In this document: in pieces, positions 49,801 through 61,635 of the stretch | Position numbering within the stretch: position 1 is the first letter of the stretch | Layout of the letters: every line of letters begins with the position of its first letter | Origin: Archegozetes longisetosus | Lineage: Eukaryota > Arthropoda > Arachnida > Sarcoptiformes > Trhypochthoniidae | Direction: 5' to 3' | Assembly: GCA_018873245.2 (NCBI GenBank) | Contig: JAEMBT020000008.1 | Location: forward strand, 14,991,172 to 15,055,171 | Length of the DNA stretch: 64,000 nt | Position numbers and translations under genes: made by a program | The notes under the pieces: model-generated | The model's database searches: none | Seen by the model: the letters and a program-made list of their open reading frames with translations, nothing else | What the model was told of the DNA's origin: nothing

Positions 49801-52140
49801 ACAAGTCAATTCTATGACTCAAACGCAATCAGCTGTGCACTGACCACCCGTGAAGACTGAATCAAAGGGTCAACATACAAAATTGTTTATATTCAGTGTC
49901 AGTACAGAAATAGACAGTCAAATGGCTTAACAGCAATAATGATCGCAAAGTTATCACTGAGCATATGAATGAGAAGTCACTGATTGTCATCTGAATGAAT
50001 GAGTAATGAATTTTAGAGGAACCACAACAAGCCATGAAGCAGTCGAATGAAATAGTGAATGCTGAATATTTGACTTCTGATTGTCAATTATTTTGGTTCA
50101 ATTGACAAGGCCCTACTCGTGTCGAGGAGATGGGCACTAAATTATAGTGAAAAAGGCAGAAATCAAGTAAAAAACAAGAAAAGACAAGCTAAAGGTCGCC
50201 AAAAAATGCTATAAAACTGTGTTAAAGTTAGACAGAGCACCAAATGTTATGGCTTGGGGCGAGTGATGCTAAGCGCAGGTATCAGTTGAGCAATTGGGTG
50301 CAGCGACAGTAGAAGCTCTGCGCTCGCCAAAAAGCTTTCAAAAACTGCTCACTTATCAAAGTATTGGTTTCCGGTCATTATATGAGATATGCAACACTGA
50401 TATTTTTGACTAGTTGTGAGACTTACTTACAAGAAATAGATAGCTATTATTTAGCGTTTGTGAAAATCACAAACTCTCGAACCAGTCCTCTCTCTGTACG
50501 ACCTCTACAGCCAACGAACTTTTTTACACTAATTATGCTTATGAGGCAAATAATCTAATGTGGTTCGAGTTGATGTTGGCTTGCTTCAAATCGAGTCCTA
50601 TTATTTGTTTGGATCTTCAATGAATGTTAGTTTTAAAAAGAAAACATTGCGAACAACTGCAAAGACAGACTACCAGAGAAGTGCTATGCGTGTCATGGGA
50701 TGCGTGTCAAAATGATGACACTCTAAGACAAAAAGCAAATGCTTTGAAAAAAGTTTAGCCAACAAAGTTTAAAGACCTGTTGCAGTTGTATTGCGATTAC
50801 AGCCAGTATTGTTAATTCCATCGAATGAGCAGTCCTATCATGTCTGTTATGCCTGTGAGTCCATATGAGAGCACACGCAACACAACTATATAAGCAAATG
50901 CGACTAAGCTTTATAATTCAACTTACTATCAAACAAACGACAACAAGAGCCACAATAATTAAACTCATTAACTCAGTTGTCGCCTATTAAATGGGGTTAA
51001 AGTAGAATTAAATAACCGGAAAAAGGGCGCAATCCAGATGATAAGAAACGAGATAATGGGGAAGAGGCTGATGGGGATAGTGAGATACGAATGAACGCGG
51101 TTCAGCACCTGAAGCATGGACGACAATCAGCGACACTGAGTCTGAAGCATGGATGGCAATCAACGACACTGAGTCGTGAAGATTGCTCGAAAACCGAATC
51201 AAATAGAAATAGAGGGAAACTGCAATTATGATCATATTATATCCCTACCTATCAAATGATAAAATCAATGTTCAGTTCCGGGTCAGACTCCTATTTCAAA
51301 AAATTAATTTCACCAGAAAATAATTTGGCAGGAAGTGTCTGATCCTTGCATTGGTTGTAATAGCCTTCTAGTAGTGGAAGCAGTGGTAGTAATAGCAAGA
51401 GAAGCGATAGCAGAAGTGATGGAATTAGTTATAAAAAACTAAAAGTTGAAGTCCAATCGAATCCTTTGATTTAGAATTGAGAATAGGTATAGAGAAGTAG
51501 GGTTTAAATCAATGAAGGGGAACACATGCAGACCTGATGCATGAGTGATTTCTATAAGTAGTGTACAACAGCTTCAACTGACCCTAAATTATATGGTACT
51601 GCTTAGATGACTTGGCAGAATAGATGCCTATTCAATAGTGATCATCATATCGTAGCAAATGATAAAACCATTTCTCTCTTTCCCTCTTTTGCTTTAATAT
51701 AAAAACCAAAATCACTAAAACATGCATAACATGATTTCATGAGTAAGCTCTGCGTGGGAACAAATCTACCGTTAATTAAGCGCAGAATTGAATTACAATC
51801 TATAGTGTTATAGTAGTTATATAGTAGTTATGATATCTGTGATATTAATAGAGACCAACACATGCAATGCTATTCAGTTGACTGTAAACTTATTATATTG
51901 TATTGGCGACGTGTTGTAAAGTGCCATCCATTCATTCAAATACCACTTTTGACTTGAACCCACACTAAACTCTCAGTTCAACCCATAAAAGGTCGCCCAA
52001 AGAAAGCCAACTATTTCAGATCTGCTATTACTGCTATATATATGGTATCTCATCAGATGCTTCAAACCCCAAAGTAAAGTTTGGCAACACTCTAATGAGG
52101 CTCACGGGTAAATACGAGAGAGATGAGAGAGACGAGAGAA

Positions 52141-52171
<31 letters not shown>

Positions 52172-53526
52172 CACATCAGTTGCACCCAAAGGTATTGACA
52201 ATGTCGTAGAAATACTTGCATCAGAGACTTTCAAGTCCAGAAGATATGTAATAGTGGATCGCTTGCAAGAATGTAATACTCTTGGGATTTTAGAGACTAA
52301 TTCTCCTTTCTTTCATTTAATATCTATGGCTGAAAGTGTGCTAACTTTACTTACGAACATAATAGTAATAATACAGAACATTACCTTTACTGCACTAACA
52401 CAATACACATATAGCACACATGCAGCACACATACCATACATACACCATACATCCACCACACATCCACTACACTTGCTCTGCACTGCGTGTCAACATTGGT
52501 TCATATCTTCATACTTCTATTATACTCTCATTCTTCTTTAATTTAGTTCAAAATTCAAATTTGAATGACAATCAAGTCTCACCTGATTCTGTTTGTAGAT
52601 GATCCGCGTCTGCATAAGTTGGTAACATGATAATGAAGTTGTCGTTCTCCCCTGCAAAAATAAAGATATGTACAGCATATATTGATCAGTGTTGGTTTGA
52701 AAGTCAACGGGTGGCTATACTGAGGCAGCACCCAGTGAGCGGTCTAAGCAATGCTGGCCAGCAGGAGACCAGTGCTCAGTGGGAGACATCGAGCGAATCC
52801 CTACAGGAATCTCAACCCAACGGGAGTCTGGCAGTAACTGTATATAAGCTGTGCCTTAATTTGAGCTCTCTTTTGGAGTTTTGCAATCTTGGGGAGAAAA
52901 GTTTTTGGCTGTATACTGTTGTGTATATATAAGTCGGTATATATATTGTAGTTATCAAGTAGGGCTCACTATAATGCCATCATCAGATGTAGTGAACTGA
53001 CATGGGAATATAAGTTTATATATACCTATATAAGTTAAGATGAATTCAAGAGCTTTGTCAGAGTAAAGCGCATAGCATTACCGAATTGAGAAAAGAGATC
53101 CAGCCTTTCAACTAAAATATGCATAATATCGTTCTGCTTGTGTCTCCCTAAGGAATAGGATCGGCGTTTGTGACGAGAAAATTTGCTCAAACTTTTAAGG
53201 CAGGAAAGGGAACAATATCGTTATGCATTCCATGATATATTTTCGCACTTTCTCTTCAAACAGCTTCGCTAAACTCTTATACACCTAAACCATTGCATAA
53301 TCTGGTGCTCTAATCGAAACATGGATGAGGTTTGAAGGCGAATCAGAGTATTGTATGCTCTGAGCTCGACTCGAGTGAGTCTAAATAGCAATACTCAGTA
53401 CGCCAATAGTTTGAACTGAACTTTTACTTCCTAGTCAACAGATCGAAAGACTCGCACACCATTCTGACTAAATATATGCACTTATGTGTCTCTGTTTTCT
53501 ACTTATTGTGCTATACGAGAGAGGAT

Positions 53527-53572
<46 letters not shown>

Positions 53573-55481
53573 GATAGAGAGAAGAGAGTGAAAACTCTTT
53601 GAATCCCAAGAGATGTGATGGAAAGCATGCATATCTTATCCTTCTCTAGCTGGAAAAAAATGTTGGAGAATTTATTTATTAAACACATATCTGTGAGTGT
53701 GTCACTCGGGAATGGTTGCCAACGGATACCATAGAAATGAAACGCGTGCAGTCATAGGTATGTCTGAAGAGTGGCACTGAACACATACAACACTGCTATG
53801 CAAATTATACGACGACACAGCTATTCCCTAGGGCTTACATCCAGGCAAACTATAAGTATGTATGGATTTTTGCCGCATTACTACCGAATATAAGACGCGC
53901 TACTCAACCTTCCACACTTGCTATCACTTCTACTACTTTATATTTTCTCCACCAAACTATCAGACAAGACATTGCGGTTTACTTTTAACACTTATTCATC
54001 CATTCCTAAAACAATCTTTAATGATAAATATCATAGCTTAATGTCAATTAATTAAGTCAACACTAGAGCTGAATATTGGAGAGAAAATATGATTGTTTTA
54101 GCAAAAGATTTTAGAGTTATATTGCAGAGAAATTTATGATTGAAAAAGAAGTTCAATTTAGTTAATACATTAGATATTGTGATGCTTTTGAGGTCAAAGC
54201 AATAAAACACAAGGACAGAAAACATTTATCTAAAAGACACGTTAATTATCTTTCGTCATGAAAGCGTCAACTTTACCAAAGTTGAGCGCAATATAAACTA
54301 TTCGAGACACTATTTACTGACTACTGATTTTCAACTTTCCCTTTGGCGCCGAATAACGATTCCGAATAAAAGCATTGATTTTTCAAAACAAAGTAGAATA
54401 AAGAAAAAATCAAATTAAAATCACACATAACTAAGCAGTGAATGCATAGCTTTTTGCTTATAGTTTGACAAGTTTGGAATAGCGAACAAATAATTAAGTA
54501 CAGTGTCAACTAGATTAGCACTTATGAAGAGTGGATTATGGGATGATCGGGTGTAACTCAAACATGTAATATAGCTGTGAAAAGGCAGAAATCAATTCTT
54601 ACTTAGCTATTGAACAGGTTAAACTACACAGAGACAGGAGTCTATCGATAGTTGAAAAGTCTAAAAAATTTAGAGAAGCAAATGAAGAGTTGGGAAGAGT
54701 AGAGTACGGATTTGTAGGTTGAAGGAGAAGGAAGAGGAAAATTATGATTTCCCCATAGGTAAGCTGTATGTGCATATCTGGAATGCTTTTTTGCGGCTCC
54801 TAAAGTCAGCGCTGCTTAACAGTGATAACAAGCCCAACTAACACTCCTGGGAATCACACTTTCTCTCTCTTTTTTCTTTACAAACTTTTCAAAAGATGAA
54901 AATTACCAATCGATAAATTCGCTAAGAAATCATCTTATCATCTTATTGCTTATGCATATAAGTTATTGATGTATAACGTTATAACGTTATAACGTCTGCA
55001 ACTCTTTTTCCTAGCATTAGTTAGTAGTAGTTCAACATCACAGTGCTAGTGCCTAAGACTGGTTTAATTCTTACTATTTCGTACACTTTTACTACCACTA
55101 TATCTCCAATTACCTCTTCTATTTCTTTTTCAATTCAAAATATAGTGCATACCATTTTCCTTTTGGTGATGCCGTTCATCGTTTGAAAGTTGAGTTGAGA
55201 GGGGTTTGGTTTGTGGTAGTGATGATGCTATTGATGATGATTCTTCAGAATCAGGTGATGATGCAGTTATGCGAGGCTCGCTCTCCATTAACTCGTTTTC
55301 GTTCACATCATTTTCGTCGTCACTCGACGATAAGGGACTGACGACGTGATGCATTTCTGAGAGTTTGTTCAGGACATAAATGAATGAGAAAAATACAAAC
55401 ATTAGTTAATTCGAAGATCTAGTTGAGAGCACATGGTTTATGAGTTACACACGTATTAATGTTATTTTGATTTCTCAGACA

Positions 55482-55512
<31 letters not shown>

Positions 55513-55721
55513 AAGATATGATAAGGGGATAATGAGAGTCATTTTAGGTTAGGTTAGGTTTAGACTTATCAAAGCTTACGTTTGAAGGCACGAGGTTTAG
55601 CTTGTTTGCGACGTCTTGCTGTAGAGGTCGAACTTGCATTTGTTGTTATTGTTGAAATCGTAGGAGTTGATGTCACTCTAGTCTGGTCTCTTTCGTATAT
55701 CATTAATTCGCAATCGGACAT
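43849..55721 (-). CDS. Oaz: multi-C2H2 zinc-finger transcription factor, ZNF423/ZNF521 (Oaz) orthologue
   Basis: Eight coding exons on the minus strand: 55721-55580, 55356-55153, 52651-52583, 48623-48445, 47423-47330, 47081-46944, 46706-46510 and 46164-43849. All splice phases agree; the product is 1112 residues. ZNF423/521 proteins bind DNA and partners such as EBF and SMADs and control neural and adipose differentiation. The N-terminal exon contains RRRKQAKPR, matching the NuRD-recruiting motif at the start of vertebrate ZNF521. A Ser/Asp/Glu-rich linker follows. Finger 1 is [20 protein letters not shown], then [23 protein letters not shown] and RGYNTAAALTSH, all diagnostic of the family. 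The last exon carries about 17 more fingers, including [13 protein letters not shown] ([17 protein letters not shown]) and [15 protein letters not shown] blocks. Two further fingers follow the usual C-terminus ([18 protein letters not shown]). About 21 fingers in total versus 30 in vertebrates. Introns reach 4 kb and contain microsatellites. Confidence 0.94.
46165..46505 (-). other. Oaz intron 7
   Basis: 346-bp intron between exons 7 and 8 (donor AAG/GTATTA, acceptor GCAAATAAAG). The long exon-8 frame stays open for 45 codons into the intron, but those codons have no family match. Confidence 0.6.
47424..48444 (-). other. Oaz intron 4
   Basis: 1.0-kb intron, noticeably richer in G and C between 47.7 and 48.3 kb than its surroundings. 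It includes an imperfect GACAGTGTCACTAC duplication at 48256-48290. A 98-codon plus-strand ORF (47728-48024) has no recognisable motif and starts with a non-ATG codon. Confidence 0.5.
51109..51174. repeat. 33-bp tandem duplication
   Basis: Two copies starting CTGAAGCATGG and ending CGACACTGAGT, differing at a few bases. Inside an intron of Oaz. Confidence 0.85.
52145..52171. repeat. (GA)n microsatellite
   Basis: About 13 GA dinucleotides with interrupted GA-rich flanks (AGAGATGAGAGAGACGAGAG), in an Oaz intron. Confidence 0.9.
52652..55152 (-). other. Oaz intron 2 (2.5 kb)
   Basis: Long intron containing a GA microsatellite (53534-53564), its GAGGATAGAGAGAA flanks, and a triplicated ATAACGTT segment near 54973. 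No nested gene found. Confidence 0.55.
53517..53592. repeat. compound (GA)n microsatellite
   Basis: A pure GA core of about 15 units is flanked on both sides by GAGAGGATAGAGAGA, giving a partly symmetric array. Confidence 0.85.
55483..55516. repeat. (GAA)n microsatellite
   Basis: About 11 GAA triplets in the short intron between Oaz exons 1 and 2. On the transcribed minus strand this reads TTC and may serve as part of a pyrimidine tract. Confidence 0.9.
55544..55558. repeat. (TTAGG)3 telomere-like tract
   Basis: Three perfect TTAGG units, followed by TTTAG, in Oaz intron 1. TTAGG is the ancestral arthropod telomere unit, but three copies can arise by chance. Confidence 0.6.
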
Positions 55722-56227
55722 TGCTTTCCCTTTCAGTTGCAGTTATCCTGTTTTTTGTCAGTTCAAATATGATAGACTTGAGTTAAGTCTCTCGACGCTC
55801 TGGTAGAATATCATCAGAATCGGTGGCAGCATTGGCAGCATGTCTCTCAAGCAATCAAGTTCTATGCAGTGCATGTACCAAAACTTTAAGCATTGCAAAC
55901 GTAACCGCGATCTTGACGTCACTAAAGCGCAGCATCGGATCCGATCTCACAATAGTAGCTGTAAGACAAAGTTGCAGCAACTCTACGTTCAAAGTGTGCA
56001 ATGTGTGCATTGGCCAAGTGTAGAGCATAGCGTTGTTCATATACGTTGTCCCAAAGGGATCTAGGATTTGATTCCTTGGAGGATAAAAGGAGGAATACAT
56101 TCTTTTATATGATCAAAATCAGTGCATCACTCATGCTCTAACTATATGTTTGGTGCACCCTCTCGTCTCTCTCCTTGTTGCCAGCCATAACTGCCTTATT
56201 TGACTTACATCCACAGGCCGACGAATA
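55722..56227 (-). promoter_or_regulatory. Oaz: Oaz 5' untranslated/promoter region with a CRE palindrome
   Basis: The 500 bp upstream of the Oaz ATG are less AT-rich than the surrounding intergenic DNA and stay open over stretches in several frames. A perfect TGACGTCA (CREB/ATF site) lies at 55914-55921, 193 bases before the ATG. The overlapping ORFs (55582-56100, both strands) have no family match, so I read this as UTR or promoter rather than coding. Confidence 0.4.
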
Positions 56228-56300
56228 GACTCTTTTAGTCTCTTCTACTCTCTTTTAGTCTGTTTTACTCTCTCCTACTCTCTCCTCTCTTCTCCTTTCC
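56228..56300. repeat. polypyrimidine minisatellite
   Basis: Diverged repeats of about 13-20 bp on the theme CTACTCTCTTTTAGTCT, in noncoding DNA upstream of Oaz. Confidence 0.8.
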
Positions 56301-59300
56301 CACTCCCTTCTAATCTTTCTATCTCTCAATGAGCACAACTAACTCGAACTGATATATCTGACAATACATAGTTGCAAGTTCTTTCAATCGGCATGTCACT
56401 ATGTGGTTGGTATTAATGGTGTTCACCTGTGGCTGGTTTGCCAGAATCTCCTAAGTCTAGGCATTTGAAGAATTAACCACAAACTGATGAGCAAAAACCT
56501 ATGGTTCTGCTAACGACTTGGTTTGTTTAGCGCAACATTTGATTACTATCGATTTGGAGTGAAATCGGCAAAAATAGCTAAACATTATGGGCTAAACTCT
56601 GGCAGAACTATCAATTTTTAATAAGCAGTCTAATTACATGACTTAATTCATGCATTAAATTGCATTTTGAAGCATTGACTGCATGACTGATAGTATTTTA
56701 TGATTGAATGAAAAGCTAGAGTTTAGCGATTGTTGATAGTTATCTAGATGATAGAATTTATTCAGCTTAATATCTATTAAACTATCTTTTCTAATTGGGT
56801 ATTGTGTTTATACTGTTGATTATCGTAACTAAAATCTTTTTAATTTATATAAATTAGTATCTGGAAAAGTAAATGGATTATTTGAGTTTTATATTCTTAT
56901 GCAAGTTCTCCTCCCTTTGGTATGAAACCGAAGTCAGCCCTAATGTAAGTGAGTGTACCATATATTCGGACAGAGCTCTGATGCTTTTGGGATTTGTCTA
57001 ATGCTTAGGGATTGGGATTTGTCAAAAGTTATAATGTAGCGTAAAAGCTTTACGTAAAAGTTTCACTTATTTCTGCCGCACAACAACATCAGAATCTATG
57101 TGAGAACCCAAGAAAACCTGGTTTGTCCTTATTTAACATTTGGGAACTGAGTTAAAGTCTACGACTAGGCCTATAAATAATATTTTGGTAACCATTATGT
57201 TTGTGGCACTATCTGTGGTTCTCATGCCTCACCTTAACTCTAAACGTTATTCCAGACGTAAAATGACTTTTAATTAATCACGCAATCACTCAACAAAGTC
57301 AACACCAATAATAATAAACATTATAAGACATCTTCTCCCATCAACTCTAGATAACGTTTAATGAGGTCAGACAATTACCACAACGTCAAATTATTGCTAC
57401 AATTACATGACTGCCAAATGAGTTTCCAGTTTCATATTTTACTCTTTCATCCGTTTAATAAACGCTTTAATAAACTAAAAGCTAACAAATATCATAATAC
57501 ATCCTATAATGCCTTAACCAATTATATTTTCAACCTAAATCTTGAGAAAATTCTATCGATTAAAAGTTCTCCCAATGGGTTATCAAAAAGCAAATCAAGC
57601 TTAGATTCATCAGAATGATTAGTACATTAAATCATAGAAATAAAATATAATTTTAATCATGTTACAATTGATAAACATATACATTTTATGGTCGTTATAT
57701 TGGTATTGAAAGTTATTAAGATACTGATTATGTTTTGTCATAGTTTTCAACTTTTGCTGTTCTTGTCAAAGATGAGATGAATGGTCAACCAAAGTCTTTT
57801 ATTAAGGTATAAGTTGATAACCCTTGAAATGTTGAACTTTCAAATGTTCTCAGTGTATACTTAAAAAGATCTTCTTTAAAAGAGCCGTTTTTTGTTCAAT
57901 TCAAGAACCATAAAAAGTTTAGTTGTAATGAAAGTGTTACAAATGGGCCGTTTAATTGAATTTTTTTCCAAAAATACTATTCAATAAAACACATACTCCA
58001 TCATAAAGGAGTTGTGACAGCTTCAACATTGAAATCAGTGTTCCGCATGAGCTCGACTTTTTAATCATTCTTTGGCTGTATTTCCGAGCACAACAGCCTT
58101 AAAATATATACTCATAACCACTCGTGACCAATGCTAAAAATTTTTCAATTAGAAAACGTTTATACATTGTTTGTGATAAACTGATCAAACCGTGATTTGA
58201 CGAGGGTAGGATCCAGGTAGGGCTTGGATCCCTCAAGGGAAATTGCCAAATAGCAAACTCGTACTTTGTAGTTGATCATTTTGGAAATTCATTTCGTTTT
58301 CCTGAAAACCTCACAATTTCGAGTACTTCGTTTGATGAATTCCTAATTTTCATTATTAATTAAAAATGTTTAAATTGCAGTAGATTTCATAAAATAAAAT
58401 TTTAGCAACATGACTTAAAAATTCAAGGTTTGAAACTAACAAAATTTATCTTTAAAATTTTTGGTTTGTCAAAATACTATCTCCCAAAAACAACGAGTTT
58501 TTGAAACTTCTCAAAAAATTGAACTAAATTGAGATAAAATTGGATTAAACAACAAGCATAATTACGCAAATTCAAAGTAGAACCTTATATTCGTCTTAAA
58601 TAATTAAAAGTTGAAGGTAACTCTCGAGCTCAGGTTAATTCATATGAAGCTGAACTTTCGTTAGTTTCTTTAGTCCTGTGCTCGACGTTAGGCCTAAGAT
58701 CTCGAGCTGTTGTAGACCACTGATTAAAAAATACTGATGTAGGCAACGGTGCACATCATTAATTACATGCGCTTGCATTTTGTGAACTTATCAAATAACC
58801 TCTTTGGGACTTTGACTCTAAACGTAGATTTAATTAAAAATAAGCTTATCTTAAAACTAATACCAACTTATGATTGTTGTTAATTAAAACAATCCTTTAA
58901 TGGACTTAAAAGCAATTCTGAAAACTATCTGTCTTTAAATCTAGATTAAGTCTATTTAATATCCATCTGAAACTTTTGATTTAACAATTCATAGCTTTTA
59001 GTTTTTTAGGTTTAATTTACTTCAAAACCACTACCGGCAAACTTCTTTCATTTAGTTCAATTTTACGTATTATTTTTTTTACTTTTATTTTAATTTATTA
59101 AAATTAACTGTGGAATAGTTGAATAGCGTTTATTTATCAACTTGAAGTTGTGCTGCACTCGTGAGAGCTCTAATAGTTTGAGTAGAGTTTGCTCAGAGCA
59201 ATTGCTCCCCATAAAAAAGTTATTAAAAAACTTTTTAAAGATAAATTCATGCTCTTCTCACCGCATTCTTATTTAACCAATACTTATAATACATCTTTTC

Positions 59301-59951
59301 ATATTGACAAATAATTGCTTTCAAATTAAGAGTTCGTTGTGACAAAAGTTATGTTTACAACTTTTTTCGAGTTTTATTCAATTTTCTATTGTAGGGTTTA
59401 ACAAATATTGTCAAAGAGTTTTCAATTTAAACAGTTATTTATCAAACTCTGATTATATTGTATTTTGAGAGAGGCAATTGTATTTTTAGATGCATAAATG
59501 AATCTTCTTCTAAAATGTTTCCTCTAGTTGAATGAAAAACTTTCGAGTCGTTCATAAGTTTAATAATTAATGATTCTTACGTAATAAAGTTTGTGGCAAG
59601 TTTCAATCATTGTTTGGTTCAAAAAGAGAATCATTTCAATTTTAACTCCTTATATCATTAATTAGTTTAATGACAATTTCAATTTAAAATCATGGGAACA
59701 AATCGTTGAAGTTTGAATGAGAAGAAAAGCACAAAAACTTGAAACCTATAAAGAAATGAAAAAAAACTGCGAAATTAATTGATAGAGTGAGCAAAGGGTA
59801 AGAAAAGAGAAGTGAATAAAAGATAACAGTCACTCACTCTATGTTTAGTTATGAGAACTTTTATAACTTGTGAATGGATTTACGAATGGACATGTAAACA
59901 ACGTTTACTTAATTATTAAGTTAATAAAACACAAATAATTTGTATTAATAA
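56301..59951. other. intergenic region between Oaz and UQCC2
   Basis: 3.6 kb of AT-rich DNA between divergently transcribed genes. The plus-strand ORF 57361-57618 has no recognisable motif. No RNA gene, transposon end pair or tandem array that I can support. Confidence 0.5.
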
Positions 59952-60362
59952 ATGTCTTCAGTTTCATCTCTATATCGTAGATATCTATTAGTTTGCAGTG
60001 AATGGTCTCTCGACGCGACTAAAAGCGGTCGCGATTTTGCTCTTCATATTCGTAATACAATTCCAAAAATCTTTCCAAACGGCGAATTGACTGAATTCAA
60101 TTTGGAACAAATCAGAGAATACGACAAACAAACCCAATCATTAGAGAGGCTAAACAAAGGTGTTTACTTTAAGAAGGGATTCGTTGAGTCCTCGGCTTCG
60201 GGTCTGACTGCCAGTGAATGCAAACAAGTGATTTCCACCGAATCTCTACAATATTTTGAGAAATTGAAAGATTCCGGAATTTTGGAACGAATTAAAATAC
60301 GATTTGGAACAATTCGGTTTATAATTGCTAGTAAACGAACCGAACCAAAGGCTGACAAATAA
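59952..60362 (+). CDS. UQCC2: ubiquinol-cytochrome c reductase (complex III) assembly factor 2
   Basis: A small mitochondrial factor that, with UQCC1, stabilises newly made cytochrome b during assembly of respiratory complex III. The single exon encodes 136 residues (human 126). The family's N-terminal block is clear: LYRRYLLVCSEWSLDATKSG, then RDFALHIR, matching [24 protein letters not shown] in vertebrates. A GLTASECKQVISTESLQ block corresponds to GLSLEEYKLILSTDTLE. No classic cleavable presequence is visible, as in relatives. AATAAA lies at 60408-60413, and the ARV1 ATG is only 102 bases past the stop codon. Start chosen as the first ATG, preceded by stops. Confidence 0.92.
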   Translation: MSSVSSLYRRYLLVCSEWSLDATKSGRDFALHIRNTIPKIFPNGELTEFNLEQIREYDKQTQSLERLNKGVYFKKGFVESSASGLTASECKQVISTESLQYFEKLKDSGILERIKIRFGTIRFIIASKRTEPKADK

Positions 60363-60407
60363 CAAATCAGATAATTAATGAAAAGCAACTATCACTAAAC
60401 TTTTGAA

Positions 60408-60413
60408 AATAAA
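60408..60413 (+). terminator. UQCC2: poly(A) signal of UQCC2
   Basis: AATAAA 46 bases after the stop codon and 51 bases before the ARV1 ATG. Confidence 0.6.
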
Positions 60414-60464
60414 TTCATTAGTCATTAGTTTTAAATTTGTTATTAATTTATCTAAATTTCTATA

Positions 60465-61321
60465 ATGTTTATATTATCCCCTTCTGGTCCATACGTTTGC
60501 GTGAATTGTGGTTTTGCTGAAAATCAAAGTGTATTCAAAATCTATGGCAAGAATAGTTGTAACGGTTCTCTCAATAATACCGTAATAAATGGATCGGCAA
60601 CTCATCTAAAGCTAACCGAATGTTTCAAATGCAATAAGCCGGTCGATGAATATGTACAACTAGATAATAGTAAGAACACAACAATACTTATTTGAAATCA
60701 TTTCAGACATTAAAGCTCTTAATATCAATAATATTAATATCAATACTTAAAGGCATACTCTTTCTGGACGCTATTTTGCAAAAGCAAAGTTTTTATCGAC
60801 ACATTCTCTTGAATTGTCAGTTCGATAAGAAGATTCCGCTCAAGTTGGCTGTCGTTTTCGGTCTTTGTGATGCCTACAGAAAGTGGTCATCGATTAACGA
60901 ATCACAACACCACAAGTCATACATCGAATTGGAGTTTAGTTTTTATTTAATATTTACGCGTTCTATATCTGAAAATTTATTATTCTATTCAATATTATAT
61001 GCTTTATTTGTATTAATGGCTGCTTCAGCTAAATCTAAAAATCTATTGTCGTCTTTGATTATCTGTTCGTACGGAAAGATATTTGCTTTACCTGCGATTC
61101 TATGGGCGGCAGAACTAAAGCCTATCATAGATTTGCTTTTGGAGGCTTTCCTCTTAATAAGTCTAATACAATGCTGTAGAGTTAAAGCTAATAATATAAC
61201 CAAAACTAAAGCTACTCTTATAGTTTCCCTAACTTACATTTTGCATCAAATTTTTCTCTATTTTGTACTGAATCATATCTTCCAGTATTTTTTGTTAGAA
61301 GTGTTTGCCATAAATAGATAA
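60465..61321 (+). CDS. ARV1: ARV1 ER lipid/sterol homeostasis protein
   Basis: An ER membrane protein needed for sterol distribution and for GPI-anchor precursor handling. Two exons, 60465-60669 and 60753-61321, encode 257 residues (human 271). The N-terminal ARV homology domain has a zinc-ribbon-like CVNCG (residues 12-16) and CFKCNKPVDEYVQLDN. The 83-bp intron (A/GTAAGA donor, ACTTAAAG acceptor, phase 1) joins this directly to ILFLDAILQKQSFYRHILLN, matching the family. An earlier AG at 60705 would add a run of hydrophobic residues without family support and break phase. C-terminal hydrophobic spans follow (about five), including SYGKIFALPAILW. It starts 102 bp after UQCC2 on the same strand. 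AATAAA follows near 61346. Confidence 0.94.
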
Positions 61322-61551
61322 ACAATTGTATTACTAATGAAATTAAATAAAATCAAGCCTTGATTCGAAATAAATCAAATAAGTCTGATTTTTCACATTT
61401 TGATCAATTAAAAAGTTTTGATCAGTTGAAAAACAAGGTCTTCCAAAGATATGAATATAAAAGTTGAAACCAAACGGAGTAGCTTTCAGGATTTATCTGA
61501 TGTTTAGTTATCACAAATCATACCGTTGATAAATCTCAAGCTGTGTTAATA

Positions 61552-61635
61552 GTCAGGATGGCCGAGTGGTCTAAGGCGCCAGACTTAAGATCTGGTCCTC
61601 GTATGAGGGCGTGGGTTCGAACCCCACTTCTGACA
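61552..61635 (+). tRNA. tRNA-Leu (anticodon UAA)
   Basis: 84 bases, no intron. The acceptor stem GTCAGGA pairs with TTCTGAC (one G-T pair), discriminator A. The D-arm/box A reads TGGCCGAGTGG. The anticodon arm is CCAGA-CTTAAGA-TCTGG with anticodon TAA. A long variable arm (class II, as expected for Leu) pairs CCTC with GAGG. The T arm is GTGGG-TTCGAAC-CCCAC with a perfect box B. It lies 230 bp downstream of ARV1. Confidence 0.97.

Larger units (their letters stand above)
48624..52582 (-). other. Oaz intron 3 (4 kb)
   Basis: Long intron with mixed composition. It holds a 33-bp tandem duplication (51109-51174) and a GA microsatellite (52145-52171). A string of ACACATACA-type repeats lies at 52395-52475. 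No nested gene found. Confidence 0.55.

Noticed and set aside
55544..55558. TTAGG tract as interstitial telomere
   Set aside because: Three units are too few to claim telomeric origin; recorded only as a repeat.
55582..56100. Overlapping ORFs on both strands upstream of Oaz as coding exons
   Set aside because: Only the segment 55580-55721 on the minus strand has family support; the others show no motif and fit UTR or promoter better.
60670..60752. Hydrophobic extension of ARV1 from the acceptor at 60705
   Set aside because: It breaks phase with exon 1 and inserts residues absent in homologues; the acceptor at 60752 gives an ungapped family match.
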